The notes: generated by a model not told the origin, from the letters alone. A stretch of 64,000 nt of DNA from Candidatus Persebacteraceae bacterium Df01 (GCA_030386295.1 JANQAO010000003.1:391907-455906); one strand, 5' to 3'. Positions 16,536-25,653 are shown, numbered from the stretch's first letter. Made by a program: numbers and translations.

Positions 16536-18140
16536 ATGTCTCAACCATTTCTTTCACTGGCGCGCAAATGGCGGCCACAGCGTTTTTCCGACTTGGTTGG
16601 ACATGAACATACTGTACGCGTTTTGCAAAACGCAATGCGCCAAAATCGCCTGCATCACGCTTTTTTATTTACTGGTACGCGTGGTGTCGGCAAAACCACA
16701 CTAGCTCGCATTGTTGCCATGATGGTTAATTGTGACAATAGCGCCGACAGCGAACCTTGCCTACAATGCGACGTCTGTAAACAAATCGCTGGTGGTCGGC
16801 TACTAGACGTTATTGAATTAGACGCAGCCTCTCATACCCAAGTAGACAAGATTCGCGAATTACTGGAAGGTGCTTCATACCCACCGTCACAGGGACGCTG
16901 CAAAGTCTTTATTATTGACGAAGTACATATGCTCAGTAAATCAGCTTTTGCTGCTATGCTCAAAACACTAGAAGAGCCGCCTTCCTACGTAAAATTTATT
17001 CTCGCCACTACCGACCCCCAAAAACTACCTGCCACTATTTTGTCGCGTTGCCTGCGCTTTAGCTTACGACCATTAAGCAAAGAACAAATTGCCGCACACT
17101 TGGCGGTAATTATGAAAGCAGAAAAACAACAATACAACGATGACGCTTTGATGGAAATTGCCCGGTTGGCGTGTGGCAGTATGCGAGATGCATTGAGCTT
17201 GTTAGAACAAGCTATCGTCCATAGCGATGGCAAACTAGAAGCCGCCGAAGTGCGCCGTATTAGCGGGCAGCCCGATATCGGCATATTAGGTGATATTTTA
17301 CGTGCTGTGGCAACGGTCGACGCTAGTAGCATTGCCAATATTGGTAAAGCATTGGCAATGAATGGTGCCAGTTTTGATGCAACTCTCACCCGGCTGGCTG
17401 CTCTCATTTACCAAACAGCACTTTCCCGCGTAGCACCAAACGCTGTCGGCGATGATGACGAGGAAACCACACTCATTAAAGAAATTGCAAAACGTTTTGA
17501 TGACGAATTGCTGCAAACATTGTATGAAATCGCCGTGCGCGGACGGCGACAATTGCCGCTAGCGCCGGATGAACAGACGGGCTTTGAAATGACATTATTG
17601 CGAATGATGCTGTTTTCGCCAGCACAGAATTCTGCAGCTTCTGCTGCTACCATCCCTACAGCATTACCTACTACTCACGAGGCAGTCACACCAGCCGCCT
17701 CCAACAGTCGTTACAGTGCCTCATCACCAAATAAAACTGCGCTGACAAAACCACCTACAGCCAGTAAGAAAACTCCCAAGAATTGGGAAGAAACACTTCA
17801 ACAATTACATATCCCAGCGCTGACATTGGCCGAAGTCTGCACCATGCAAACTTTAACCGCTAATGGCGTCAAATTAAGTCTGGATATCTCACAAAGCAAC
17901 ATTCGGCGATTTTTACCTGAGTTAGAAACACAATTGCGCGATATATTCCACGATCGCTTTACTGTAACCCTTGCGGATGGCACCGATAATACTGCAACCA
18001 CCGCATTGCATGAACGGCGGACGACAGCAGCAAAAGAAAAAACTTTTGTGAGCAACGTGTTAGCCACCGTTCCTTCTGCTCAACTAATTCCCGACAGCAT
18101 TCGCTTATTTGAACAGCAAGAGGCCACTCATGATAGATGA
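16536..18140 (+). CDS. dnaX: DNA polymerase III subunit tau (gamma)
   Basis: A 534-aa AAA+ clamp-loader subunit. Seen: ARKWRPQRFSDLVGHE opening, Walker A GTRGVGKT (47-54), zinc cysteines C66, C75, C78, C81, Walker B IIDEVHM (126-132), sensor 1 ATTDPQKLPATILSRC, then a Thr/Ala/Pro-rich linker from about residue 370 and a small C-terminal domain that in tau contacts the polymerase. I saw no A-AAA-AAG-type slippery site, so a separate gamma form by frameshift is not supported. No clear SD before the ATG, which lies just after the SRP RNA. Confidence 0.96.
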   Translation: MSQPFLSLARKWRPQRFSDLVGHEHTVRVLQNAMRQNRLHHAFLFTGTRGVGKTTLARIVAMMVNCDNSADSEPCLQCDVCKQIAGGRLLDVIELDAASHTQVDKIRELLEGASYPPSQGRCKVFIIDEVHMLSKSAFAAMLKTLEEPPSYVKFILATTDPQKLPATILSRCLRFSLRPLSKEQIAAHLAVIMKAEKQQYNDDALMEIARLACGSMRDALSLLEQAIVHSDGKLEAAEVRRISGQPDIGILGDILRAVATVDASSIANIGKALAMNGASFDATLTRLAALIYQTALSRVAPNAVGDDDEETTLIKEIAKRFDDELLQTLYEIAVRGRRQLPLAPDEQTGFEMTLLRMMLFSPAQNSAASAATIPTALPTTHEAVTPAASNSRYSASSPNKTALTKPPTASKKTPKNWEETLQQLHIPALTLAEVCTMQTLTANGVKLSLDISQSNIRRFLPELETQLRDIFHDRFTVTLADGTDNTATTALHERRTTAAKEKTFVSNVLATVPSAQLIPDSIRLFEQQEATHDR

Positions 18141-18450
18141 TACTTTTAACGTAAAAAAACTCGGTTCGCTACTAAAAAACGCGCGGCGAGTCCAAGAAAA
18201 TCTAGAAAAAACACAAAGCGAAATAGGTGCCTTGCAAATCACTGGCGAGTCCGGCGGTGGCATGGTACGTATCGTTGTCAACGGCGAGCGGCTAGTACGC
18301 AAAGTGCACATTGACTCCACCCTACTCACTGACGGCGATATGCTACAAGACCTTATAGCCGCCGCTATGAATAATGCCATGCAAAAAGCGGAGGCGGAAA
18401 TTAATGAGAAAATTCAATCATCGCTGAACAACGAACTGAATGCCGAGTAA
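18130..18450 (+). CDS. ybaB: YbaB/EbfC nucleoid-associated protein
   Basis: A 106-aa DNA-binding protein of the YbaB family. Seen: LKNARRVQENLEKTQSEIGAL helix (read across residues 13-34), ITGESGGGMVRIVVNGE, and the C-terminal MNNAMQKAEAEINEKI helix. ATG at 18130 has AGAGG seven bases upstream; an in-frame TTG at 18109 is less likely. Overlaps dnaX by 11 bp. In most relatives recR comes next; here it does not. Confidence 0.93.
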   Translation: MIDDTFNVKKLGSLLKNARRVQENLEKTQSEIGALQITGESGGGMVRIVVNGERLVRKVHIDSTLLTDGDMLQDLIAAAMNNAMQKAEAEINEKIQSSLNNELNAE

Positions 18451-18458
18451 TTTGGGAA

Positions 18459-18467
18459 TGCTATAAT
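18459..18467 (+). promoter_or_regulatory. Extended -10 promoter six bases before the cytochrome gene
   Basis: TGC-TATAAT, a perfect extended -10. Only TTACTA separates it from the ATG at 18474, so transcription should begin at or next to the start codon and give a leaderless mRNA. No SD is present. Confidence 0.55.
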
Positions 18468-18473
18468 TTACTA

Positions 18474-18794
18474 ATGAAAATACGTTTTTTCCTATCGTTA
18501 TTGCCCATTTTTTTTGTGACTACCGCACCAGCCGATCAGCCTGGAGACGACGCTTTGGCTAAATCAAATCAGTGTGTGGGTTGCCACGAAATTCCTGGCT
18601 ACCGGTCAGTGTTTCCCGAAATATATCCAGTACCAAAAATCGTTGGACAAAGCAGCGAATACATTCAGGCTGCTCTACAAGCATACAAAAACGGCGAGCG
18701 TTCACATCCATCTATGAATGGCATTGCGGCACAACTGTCAAATGACGATATTAAGTTACTTGCCGACTACTACGCCAACGATAACAAGCCATGA
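18474..18794 (+). CDS. Small mono-heme cytochrome c (first of a pair)
   Basis: A 106-aa periplasmic cytochrome. Signal peptide in residues 1-20 (ends TAPADQ), heme site CVGCH at 34-38, later motif SHPSMNGIA with a likely axial methionine. It resembles one half of cytochrome c4. Its stop overlaps the next cytochrome by ATGA. The partner site and electron route are unknown; the pair looks like a c4 divided into two chains. Confidence 0.88.
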   Translation: MKIRFFLSLLPIFFVTTAPADQPGDDALAKSNQCVGCHEIPGYRSVFPEIYPVPKIVGQSSEYIQAALQAYKNGERSHPSMNGIAAQLSNDDIKLLADYYANDNKP

Positions 18795-19105
18795 ACTCAC
18801 TTTCCATAAAACAATTGCTTGCCAGCGCCTGCATCATTTTTTTTGCTCTGCCTGCCGTTGCCGAAGACATTGAAACTAAGGTCGCTGTATGTGCTTCTTG
18901 TCACGGCGCAGGAGGCAACGCTCCCATAGCCAACTACCCCAAATTAGCTGGTCAAGACCGAAAATATTTACTTTACACCTTGCGTTCCTATAAAAGCGGC
19001 GCCCGCAAAAACAGTATCATGTCGATACAAGTAGCGACACTTACGAATGAGGATTTACAAGACTTAGCAACGTATTTTTCTGACCAGCCCGGCGATTTAC
19101 GCTAA
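18791..19105 (+). CDS. Small mono-heme cytochrome c (second of a pair)
   Basis: A 104-aa periplasmic cytochrome with signal peptide (1-24, cut near AVAED), heme site CASCH at 34-38 and c4-like motif ARKNSIMSIQ that supplies the distal methionine. FALPAVAEDIE gives a standard cleavage site. Translationally coupled to the preceding cytochrome by a 4-bp overlap, so the two are made together and may pair in the periplasm. Confidence 0.9.
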   Translation: MNSLSIKQLLASACIIFFALPAVAEDIETKVAVCASCHGAGGNAPIANYPKLAGQDRKYLLYTLRSYKSGARKNSIMSIQVATLTNEDLQDLATYFSDQPGDLR

Positions 19106-19120
19106 CCTAGCACTGATACC

Positions 19121-20464
19121 ATGCGCCACTTTGTAATCTTATCTGTCGCCGTCTTATTATTTATCGGCGGCTATGCAACTGGACAATCCGGTTTTTCCGC
19201 TTTTGCACAAACAACCCCGATGCCGCTGGAAAAAATGCGCGAGTTTACCGAAGTTTTTCAACACATAAAAAAATTGTATGTGGAAGAAGTATCGGATGAC
19301 GAACTCATGGAAAATGCAATTCGCGGTATGACTAGCGGGCTTGATCCACACTCCACTTATCTGAAGGCCTCCGATTTAAAAGCATTTGAAGAAAGTGTAA
19401 GCGGTGAAGAATATGGCGGTGTCGGCATTTACATTGGCGAAAAAGATGGCTGGGTAGAAATTATTTCACCTATTGACAAGTCTCCTGCTGAACGCGCTGG
19501 CTTACTGGCAGGAGACTTAATTATTACCATTGACGGCACTTCCACAAAAAACATGCCGATTGAAAAGGCTGTAAGCATGATGCGCGGCAAAGTCGGCGAT
19601 ATTCTTACTCTAGAAGTGTTAACACCTCCCGGTGACGAGAACAATGTACCGAGAAAGGTAGAGCTTAGCCGCGAAAAGATTGTTGCTCCCTCGGTGGTAG
19701 CATCGCTGTCTGAGCCAGATTACGGTTATTTGCGCATTAACCGCTTTCAGCGGAACACGGCAGAAGAAGCCGTCAATAATTTGAACCGATTGCGTGAAGA
19801 AAATAAGCGCTCACTCAAAGGACTGGTTCTAGATCTGCGCAACAACCCTGGCGGTTTGCTAGATGTCAGCGTGGGTATAGCCTCTATCTTTTTACCAAAA
19901 GGAGTCACCGTAGTTAGTGACCGAGGAAGGCAGCAAGGTGATAAAACATTTGTCGCGCAAGCAAAGTATTATCATAACCTACAATTCATCGATGAAGTAA
20001 AAAAAATGCGCATTGTAGTACTTGTAAATAACGGTTCGGCATCGGCTTCAGAAATCGTCGCCGGCGCGTTACAAGATCATCACCGTGCTGTCATTATGGG
20101 AACACCCACCTATGGAAAAGCGTCGGTACAATCCTTGCTGCGCCTGCGATCAACGCAAGGAAAAACTGGTATCAAGCTCACGGTAGCTCGCTATTTCACT
20201 CCAAACAACCGATCCATTCAAGCACGAGGTATTGAGCCTGACATTGAAGTTTCCGCTGGTGATAGTATCAAAACAAAAGAAACTTTTTCTGTACGTGAAG
20301 CCAATTTACTCGGCCATTTGGAAAATGATCAAGGTAGTGAAAACACTACTGCAACACCCGCCGGCGAGGAAGAAATTGCCGCCCCATTTATTCCCGATGA
20401 CGATTATCAGTATGACCAGGCACTGCTTATCCTCAAAGCATTGGCTATTGCTGATGGCGCATAA
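19121..20464 (+). CDS. ctpA: Carboxyl-terminal processing protease (S41)
   Basis: A 447-aa periplasmic serine protease. N-terminal hydrophobic segment (1-20) anchors or exports it. PDZ domain around residues 95-170 (GGVGIYIG, SPAERAGLLAGDLI), then the S41 core with LDLRNNPGG, catalytic S308 in NNGSASASEI and K333 in YGKASVQ, 25 residues apart as in CtpB. Such proteases trim C-termini and remove lipoprotein or peptidoglycan-hydrolase targets. It lies 15 bp after the cytochrome pair and is followed by tRNA-Ala. Confidence 0.95.
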   Translation: MRHFVILSVAVLLFIGGYATGQSGFSAFAQTTPMPLEKMREFTEVFQHIKKLYVEEVSDDELMENAIRGMTSGLDPHSTYLKASDLKAFEESVSGEEYGGVGIYIGEKDGWVEIISPIDKSPAERAGLLAGDLIITIDGTSTKNMPIEKAVSMMRGKVGDILTLEVLTPPGDENNVPRKVELSREKIVAPSVVASLSEPDYGYLRINRFQRNTAEEAVNNLNRLREENKRSLKGLVLDLRNNPGGLLDVSVGIASIFLPKGVTVVSDRGRQQGDKTFVAQAKYYHNLQFIDEVKKMRIVVLVNNGSASASEIVAGALQDHHRAVIMGTPTYGKASVQSLLRLRSTQGKTGIKLTVARYFTPNNRSIQARGIEPDIEVSAGDSIKTKETFSVREANLLGHLENDQGSENTTATPAGEEEIAAPFIPDDDYQYDQALLILKALAIADGA

Positions 20465-20483
20465 CTCGCATTAAAAAATCTTG

Positions 20484-20556
20484 GGGGTCGTAGCTCAGCT
20501 GGTAGAGCGCAGCGTTCGCATCGCTGAGGTCAGGGGTTCGACTCCCCTCGGCTCCA
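20484..20556 (+). tRNA. tRNA-Ala (anticodon CGC)
   Basis: A 73-nt cloverleaf: acceptor GGGGTCG with CGGCTCC (including the alanine identity pair G3-U70), D stem GCTC/GAGC, anticodon arm CAGCG-TTCGCAT-CGCTG, T arm AGGGG-TTCGACT-CCCCT. CCG follows the discriminator A, so CCA is not encoded. Lies 20 bp after ctpA. Confidence 0.93.
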
Positions 20557-20601
20557 CCGCCAAAATGGCAAAAATCTGCTAACTTATTTTTACTACTGCA
20601 G

Positions 20602-22287
20602 TCAATCGTGGGAATTGTTGCGATTTGTCCCCAACATTGATTCGCGGTCTATTACCAGCTCTCGCCAATGACCAGCAGCTAAATCACGTGGTAGCGAAAA
20701 CTCCCCCATACGCAAGCGAATTAACCGACTGACCTGCCGCTCAACATGTAAAAATAAGCGACGCACAGCACGATTTCTCCCCTCCGTAAGAATAACGCGG
20801 TACCATTGATTACGCCCTTCAGCGCTACGGTGAAAAGAAAAATGTGCTGGCTTAAGTGGTTTGCCATCTACCAACACGCCGGAATTGATAGCTTTGATTT
20901 GCTCTGGTGTGAGTTCGCCGTCCACACGCGCTAAATATTCGCGCTCCACAGCGTAACGCGGATGCGCCATCTGCTGTACCAACTCGCCATCAGTAGAAAA
21001 CAGCAACAGCCCCTCCGAATTAACGTCCAACCGTCCAATATTGACCCAACGACCACCAGTAACCAGCGGCAAATCGCTAAACACTGAATTATCCGCACCA
21101 CGCTCTACCATTTTTCCGATAGGTTTGTGATAGCACAACAACCTTGCAGTCGCCGCGCGTCGCCGTACCACTTGTCCGTTTACTGTTAAGCTTGCACGCG
21201 GTGTTACTCGCATACCAATACGCGCAACTTTACCATTTACTCGCACTCGCCCTTGTTCAATCAACAGCTCAACGCTCCGGCGTGAGCCAATACCCAAAGC
21301 TGCCAAAACTTTATGCAGTTTTTCATCATTAGTACCACGGAAATCACGCGGTGCGGACCTCACCGGACGGCGAAAATCTTTTTCACCTCCTCCGTAGGAC
21401 GTCTTGTTACTTGACGAACGAAAGCGTTGAGATGACGGTTTATCAAAAGAAGCACCTTCATTGCTACCACGTTTGTATGGTGCCTTTCCTTCACTAGAGG
21501 CGTGAAAATCACGCGGTGCCGACCTCACCGGACGGCGAAAATCTTTTTCACCTCCTCCGTAGGACGTCTTGTTACTTGACGAACGAAAGCGTGGCGGTGA
21601 CGGGTTATCAAATGAAGCACCTTCATTGCTACCACGTTTGTATGGTGCTTTTCCTTCACTAAAAGCGTGAAAATCACGCGGTGCTGGCTTCACAGGACGG
21701 CGAGAGTCTTTATTACCTCCTCCATAGGATATCTTGTTACTTGACGGACGAAATCGCTGAGATGACGGTTTATCAAAAGAAGCGCCTTCATTGCTACTAC
21801 GTTTGTATGGTACCTTTCCTTCACTAGAGGCGTGAAAATCACGCGGTGCCGGCTTCACAGGACGGCGAGAATCTTTATTACCTCCTCCATAGGATATCTT
21901 GTTACTTGACGGACGAAATCGCTGAGATGACGGTTTATCAAAAGAAGCGCCTTCATTGCTACTACGTTTGTATGGTACCTTTCCTTCACTAGAGGCGTGA
22001 AAATCACGCGGTGCCGGCTTCACAGGACGGCGAGAATCTTTATCACCTCCTCCGTAGGATGTCTTTTTATTTGATGGACGAAAGCGTGGCGATGACGGTT
22101 TATCAAACGAAGCTCCTTCATTGCTACTACGTTTGTATGGTGCCTTTCCTTCACTAAAGGTATGAAAATCACGCGGTGCCGGCTCCACAGGACGGCGAGA
22201 GTTTTTACCTCCTCCATAAGATGTTTTGTTGTTGCGGGACGGTTTAGCAGAACGGGAATTTTTCCCTTCTTTGTTTAATGTTTTCAT
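20602..22287 (-). CDS. rluB: 23S rRNA pseudouridine synthase B with long repetitive N-terminal extension
   Basis: A 561-aa protein, about twice the usual size. Residues 1-316 are a low-complexity, very basic, Gly/Ser/Arg/Lys-rich region made of tandem 55-residue repeats (SYGGG...RRPV...APRDF...PYKR..NEGASFD). From residue 320 it is ordinary RluB: S4 domain (HKVLAALGIGSRRSVELLIEQ region), then the RsuA-type catalytic core with D in GRLDVNSEGLLLF and TEGRNRAVRRLF. RluB modifies U2605 of 23S rRNA (E. coli numbering). E. coli RluB carries a basic tail at the other end. Last gene of the ilvE-to-rluB operon. The start ATG is in phase with the whole repeat, so the extension is translated if that start is used. 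Confidence 0.92.
   Translation of the reverse strand: MKTLNKEGKNSRSAKPSRNNKTSYGGGKNSRRPVEPAPRDFHTFSEGKAPYKRSSNEGASFDKPSSPRFRPSNKKTSYGGGDKDSRRPVKPAPRDFHASSEGKVPYKRSSNEGASFDKPSSQRFRPSSNKISYGGGNKDSRRPVKPAPRDFHASSEGKVPYKRSSNEGASFDKPSSQRFRPSSNKISYGGGNKDSRRPVKPAPRDFHAFSEGKAPYKRGSNEGASFDNPSPPRFRSSSNKTSYGGGEKDFRRPVRSAPRDFHASSEGKAPYKRGSNEGASFDKPSSQRFRSSSNKTSYGGGEKDFRRPVRSAPRDFRGTNDEKLHKVLAALGIGSRRSVELLIEQGRVRVNGKVARIGMRVTPRASLTVNGQVVRRRAATARLLCYHKPIGKMVERGADNSVFSDLPLVTGGRWVNIGRLDVNSEGLLLFSTDGELVQQMAHPRYAVEREYLARVDGELTPEQIKAINSGVLVDGKPLKPAHFSFHRSAEGRNQWYRVILTEGRNRAVRRLFLHVERQVSRLIRLRMGEFSLPRDLAAGHWRELVIDRESMLGTNRNNSHD
21340..22227 (-). repeat. Tandem 165-bp coding repeat, about 5.4 copies, inside rluB
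   Basis: Period 165 bp (55 codons); for example CACCGGACGG recurs at 21361 and 21526. Units run from codon 21 to codon 316; the first is one codon shorter and the last is cut after 22 residues. Two adjacent copies covering about 21721-22050 are identical over a full period, so the last duplication is recent or the array is kept uniform by recombination. Confidence 0.95.
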
Positions 22288-22343
22288 CGCTGTTAAATAT
22301 AGTAAAAAATATGGTGGTCTAGGTCGTATTACCCGCCGTGCTT

Positions 22344-23027
22344 TTATGATGAGATGTTGTCGTTTGTAGAGGCGCCATTTTCCGCATCATTGCCGTTTTC
22401 AAATAGCGGCGCTATTTCGTTTTCAGTTGCATTGTTTTTTTTCAACGCATGAGCACTGCTTTCCGTCAAGATACCATCATCATTTTCAATGTCGGCAAGA
22501 GCAGCAGTATCCGCATCATCCGGGGACAGTGACGGCAACGCATCCAACGATGCCACAGCCAAATCATTTAAAAATGTCTTTGTAGTACAGTATAAAATCG
22601 GTCGCCCCGGTGTTTCCCGCCGCCCGACTTCCTCTATCCAGCCCAGTTCCTCCAAAGCGGCGATTTGTACCGATGACACTGCCACTCCCCGCACCCGCTC
22701 CACATCTCCGCGCGTGACCGGTTGCTGATAAGTGATCACAGCCAACACTTCCAACAAAGGACGTGATAACCGAGTATTTTTTTGCGGTTGCAAGCGACGT
22801 AAATAGTCAACATAACCGCTGCGGCTGACAAACTGATAGCCGCTCGCTACCTTCGCAAGCCGCATAGCCCGCTCTTCCCAATCATTTTCCAATTCGGCAA
22901 GCGCAGCGAGAATTACAGATTCTTCAGCATCGTCAGCCAATAACCGCTTCAAATTTGCCATGCCCAGCGGCTCGCCAGCGGTCAGCAACGAAAATTCTAT
23001 GATACTTTTAATTTTTCCCGGCGTCAT
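22344..23027 (-). CDS. scpB: Segregation and condensation protein B
   Basis: A 227-aa winged-helix kleisin partner in the SMC-ScpAB condensin complex. Seen: IIEFSLLTAGEPLGMANLKRLL opening (residues 8-30 region), LSRPLLEVLAVITYQQPVTRGDVERVRGV (read in parts) and RRETPGRPILYCTTKTFL. An acidic low-complexity tail follows from about residue 175. Start overlaps scpA by 20 bp. Confidence 0.94.
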   Translation of the reverse strand: MTPGKIKSIIEFSLLTAGEPLGMANLKRLLADDAEESVILAALAELENDWEERAMRLAKVASGYQFVSRSGYVDYLRRLQPQKNTRLSRPLLEVLAVITYQQPVTRGDVERVRGVAVSSVQIAALEELGWIEEVGRRETPGRPILYCTTKTFLNDLAVASLDALPSLSPDDADTAALADIENDDGILTESSAHALKKNNATENEIAPLFENGNDAENGASTNDNISS

Positions 23028-23823
23028 TTGAGTTTTCCCTCAATTGCACAAATAATTCATCCTCAGGTCCTGGTTGATGCAGCGATACAATATGTTCTGC
23101 TGCCAACTGCAATACCGCTAGGAACGAAATTCCTGGCAACCCACGCGACACCAGTGTCCGAAAACCCAACCATCGCTCACCCGCCAGTCGCCGCAACACG
23201 CTACTCATTAGTTCACGCACACTTGCTGTTTTTTTACGCATTTTGTAAGGTGCGAGTTGTCGTGCACGTGCCAACACTGCCCAAAAAGCGCTTGCCAGTT
23301 GCTCCGGATGCACCACGGGCTTTGTTTTTTTCCGTTCTGGCCATTCCACCGGCACTTGTGGCGAGACAAAATCGCGTTCCCGCCGTGGCATTTCTCCCAG
23401 CCGTTGCGCTGCCTCACGAATGCGTTCATATTCCAGCAAGCGGCGCACTAAATCAGCGCGCGGATCATCTTCTTCATCTTCTGCCACCGCTAATTTTGGC
23501 AACAGCATTTTGGATTTAATTTCAACTAAAAATGCCGCCATAGTCAGATAATCGGCAGCAATTTCAAGATTATCTTCAATTTTGAGCGCTTCCTCTACAT
23601 AAGCGGCATACTGACGGCACAACACCGTCATCGGAATATCCATAATATCAAACCGATGCTTGCGCACTAGATACAACAGCAAATCCAATGGTCCCGCAAA
23701 GTGCTCCAGCAACACTCGCATCGCCGTCGGCGGAATATATAAAGAACTCGGCGTATCATTCAGTGGCTCTCCATACACCAGCGCCATTGGCGTTAGTGCA
23801 CTATCGTTCAGAGTATCGCTCAT
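23008..23823 (-). CDS. scpA: Segregation and condensation protein A
   Basis: A 271-aa kleisin that bridges the SMC heads. Seen: FAGPLDLLLYLVRKHRFDIMDIPM near residue 40, YLTMAAFLVEIKSKMLLP, and a C-terminal winged helix with SFLAVLQLAAEHIVSLHQ. Overlaps trpS stop by ATGA. The first 30 residues precede the conserved core and may be shorter in vivo. Confidence 0.94.
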   Translation of the reverse strand: MSDTLNDSALTPMALVYGEPLNDTPSSLYIPPTAMRVLLEHFAGPLDLLLYLVRKHRFDIMDIPMTVLCRQYAAYVEEALKIEDNLEIAADYLTMAAFLVEIKSKMLLPKLAVAEDEEDDPRADLVRRLLEYERIREAAQRLGEMPRRERDFVSPQVPVEWPERKKTKPVVHPEQLASAFWAVLARARQLAPYKMRKKTASVRELMSSVLRRLAGERWLGFRTLVSRGLPGISFLAVLQLAAEHIVSLHQPGPEDELFVQLRENSNDAGKN

Positions 23824-25019
23824 GAGACCAAATGCATAAAACGCCGTACCTCTTGCATGGTTTGTTCAGCGGACTTGGCAGCGCGTAAGGCGCCATCGGC
23901 AAGAATATCTTCCACTATGCCTGTTTTATCAACCGCAGCACGACGCTCGCGCAATGGCTCCAAATCGTCATTAACCGCCGCACTCAAACGCTTTTTACAG
24001 TCCACACAGCCAATAGCGGCACTACGGCAACTTTCCGCCACCCCATTTTGCGTGTCCATATCGGAAAACACCCGATGCAATGACCATACTGGACAGCGTG
24101 TTGGTTCGCCTTTGTCACTACGCCGCACCCGCGCCGGGTCGGTTTGCATACGAGCTATTTTTTTCTCAACCGCTTCCGGCACATCGGTTAAATCAATGGT
24201 ATTACCGTAAGATTTTGACATTTTACGGCCGTCTGTTCCCGGCAACCGCGGCGCCTGTGTAAGCATCGCTTGCGGCACTCGCAACACCTCTTGACCACCG
24301 TAGCGCACGTCATCCCGCAACAACTGTTTGGTATTTTCTTCTACCACCAATTCGTCAATCAAACTCACAGCATCGTCCAACGCCTGTTTGTTGCCGTTTT
24401 GCTGATAATCCTTTTGGTACGTTTCTATTGCCGTTTGCACATCAACAGAGAGACTTTTTTTTGTCACCATCAATTTACTTTGAAAGTCTTCGGTGTTACC
24501 ATAAAAACGGTTAAAGCGGCGGGCAATGTCGCGAGTAAATTCCACGTGCGGCACCTGATCCTCGCCCACAGGAACGCAGTCTGCACCGTAAATCATAATG
24601 TCAGCACTTTGTAACAACGGATATCCCAAAAAACCATGAGTGTCCAAATCACGTTGCAAAGCTTCTTTTTGCTCTTTGTAGGTAGGCAGATGCATCAGCC
24701 ACGGCAGTGGACAAATCATAGAAAGTAACACAAATAGCTCGGCATGCGCCGGCACATCAGATTGACGAAACATCGTGGTTTTTTGAGGATCTAAACCTGC
24801 CGATAGCCATGACAGAACCATCTCACGAGTATTTACAAATAAATCACCAGGATTTGCATAATCGGTAGTCAGCGCGTGCCAGTCAGCGATAAAGAAAAAA
24901 CATTCATTTCCAGCCTCCTGCAAAGCACGCCAGTTGTGTAAGACGCCGCGCCAATGCCCCAAGTGCAAACCGCCAGTAGGGCGCATGCCAGATAGCACCC
25001 GCCGAGAAGGCGACGACAT
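23820..25019 (-). CDS. trpS: Tryptophanyl-tRNA synthetase
   Basis: A 399-aa class I synthetase charging tRNA-Trp. Seen: SGMRPTGGLHLGHWRG (HIGH box), IADWHALTTDY, and KMSKS box GRKMSKSYGNTI. It belongs to the longer, roughly 400-residue form rather than the 330-residue E. coli form. Start taken as ATG at 25019 with AAGGAG nine bases upstream; the TTG at 25028 touches that ribosome site and is unlikely. One base separates it from the yciO stop. Confidence 0.95.
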   Translation of the reverse strand: MSSPSRRVLSGMRPTGGLHLGHWRGVLHNWRALQEAGNECFFFIADWHALTTDYANPGDLFVNTREMVLSWLSAGLDPQKTTMFRQSDVPAHAELFVLLSMICPLPWLMHLPTYKEQKEALQRDLDTHGFLGYPLLQSADIMIYGADCVPVGEDQVPHVEFTRDIARRFNRFYGNTEDFQSKLMVTKKSLSVDVQTAIETYQKDYQQNGNKQALDDAVSLIDELVVEENTKQLLRDDVRYGGQEVLRVPQAMLTQAPRLPGTDGRKMSKSYGNTIDLTDVPEAVEKKIARMQTDPARVRRSDKGEPTRCPVWSLHRVFSDMDTQNGVAESCRSAAIGCVDCKKRLSAAVNDDLEPLRERRAAVDKTGIVEDILADGALRAAKSAEQTMQEVRRFMHLVS

Positions 25020-25020
25020 G

Positions 25021-25653
25021 TCAGGCAACTCCTTGTTCTTCTTCCGCAGCGTCTACTTCACCGCCACCTTCTCGCAACAATTGCGGCGGGTTTTCGCTAA
25101 AGTTAATCACTGTTGTCGGCACCATAACGCAACTACCAGAATCAATCACCGCATCTACTTGCCCACGTAATCGTTCGCGAAAATCCGCCACATCAAGCGG
25201 AGCTTCATCACCAACCAAACGCAGTGTCGTGCTGATAATAGGCTCACCCACTTCTGCAAGCAATGCTTGTGCCACCGGATGCGACGGAACGCGAAAAGCT
25301 ACCGTCTTGCGACGCGGATGATGTAGGCGGCGTGACACTTTTTTGGTCGCCGCCAACACAAAAGTATAAGCGCCTGGCACATGTTTCTTCATGACGCGAA
25401 AAGCCGCAGTATCCATCACACCGTAGTCTCCAATCTGCCCCAAGTCTGTGCACGCCAGTGTCATTAAATGTTCCTCTCCCACACCACGCAACTGTCGCAA
25501 CCGCGCAATGGCGTCCACATTACCCTGCAGGCAACCCAGCGCATAATATGAATCGGTCGGATATACCACAACCCCCTTGCGAAAAAATTCTGCCGCCTTC
25601 TGAATTAGCCGTGTCTGTGGTGTTTTTGGGTGTACATCAAAAAACTGTGTCAT
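25021..25653 (-). CDS. yciO: YciO-type Sua5/YrdC-family protein
   Basis: A 210-aa protein with the YrdC RNA/nucleotide-binding fold. The motifs YPTDSYYALGC, MKKHVPGAYTFVL, RRKTVAFRVPSHP and PTTVINF follow E. coli YciO closely, rather than TsaC: the KRxxxKPL signature of threonylcarbamoyl-AMP synthases is replaced by LRGVGEEHLMTL. A weak or different activity is therefore likely. Start at 25653 chosen for the SD AGAGGA just upstream; a longer frame to 25707 has none. Overlaps the zinc-finger gene by 4 bp. Confidence 0.87.
   Translation of the reverse strand: MTQFFDVHPKTPQTRLIQKAAEFFRKGVVVYPTDSYYALGCLQGNVDAIARLRQLRGVGEEHLMTLACTDLGQIGDYGVMDTAAFRVMKKHVPGAYTFVLAATKKVSRRLHHPRRKTVAFRVPSHPVAQALLAEVGEPIISTTLRLVGDEAPLDVADFRERLRGQVDAVIDSGSCVMVPTTVINFSENPPQLLREGGGEVDAAEEEQGVA

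Noticed and set aside
17630..17790. Programmed frameshift site for a gamma form of dnaX
   Set aside because: No A-AAA-AAG heptamer with a following stem was seen in the linker; only scattered A-runs.
25021..25653. Threonylcarbamoyl-AMP synthase (TsaC)
   Set aside because: The KRxxxKPL signature is missing and the sequence follows YciO along its length.
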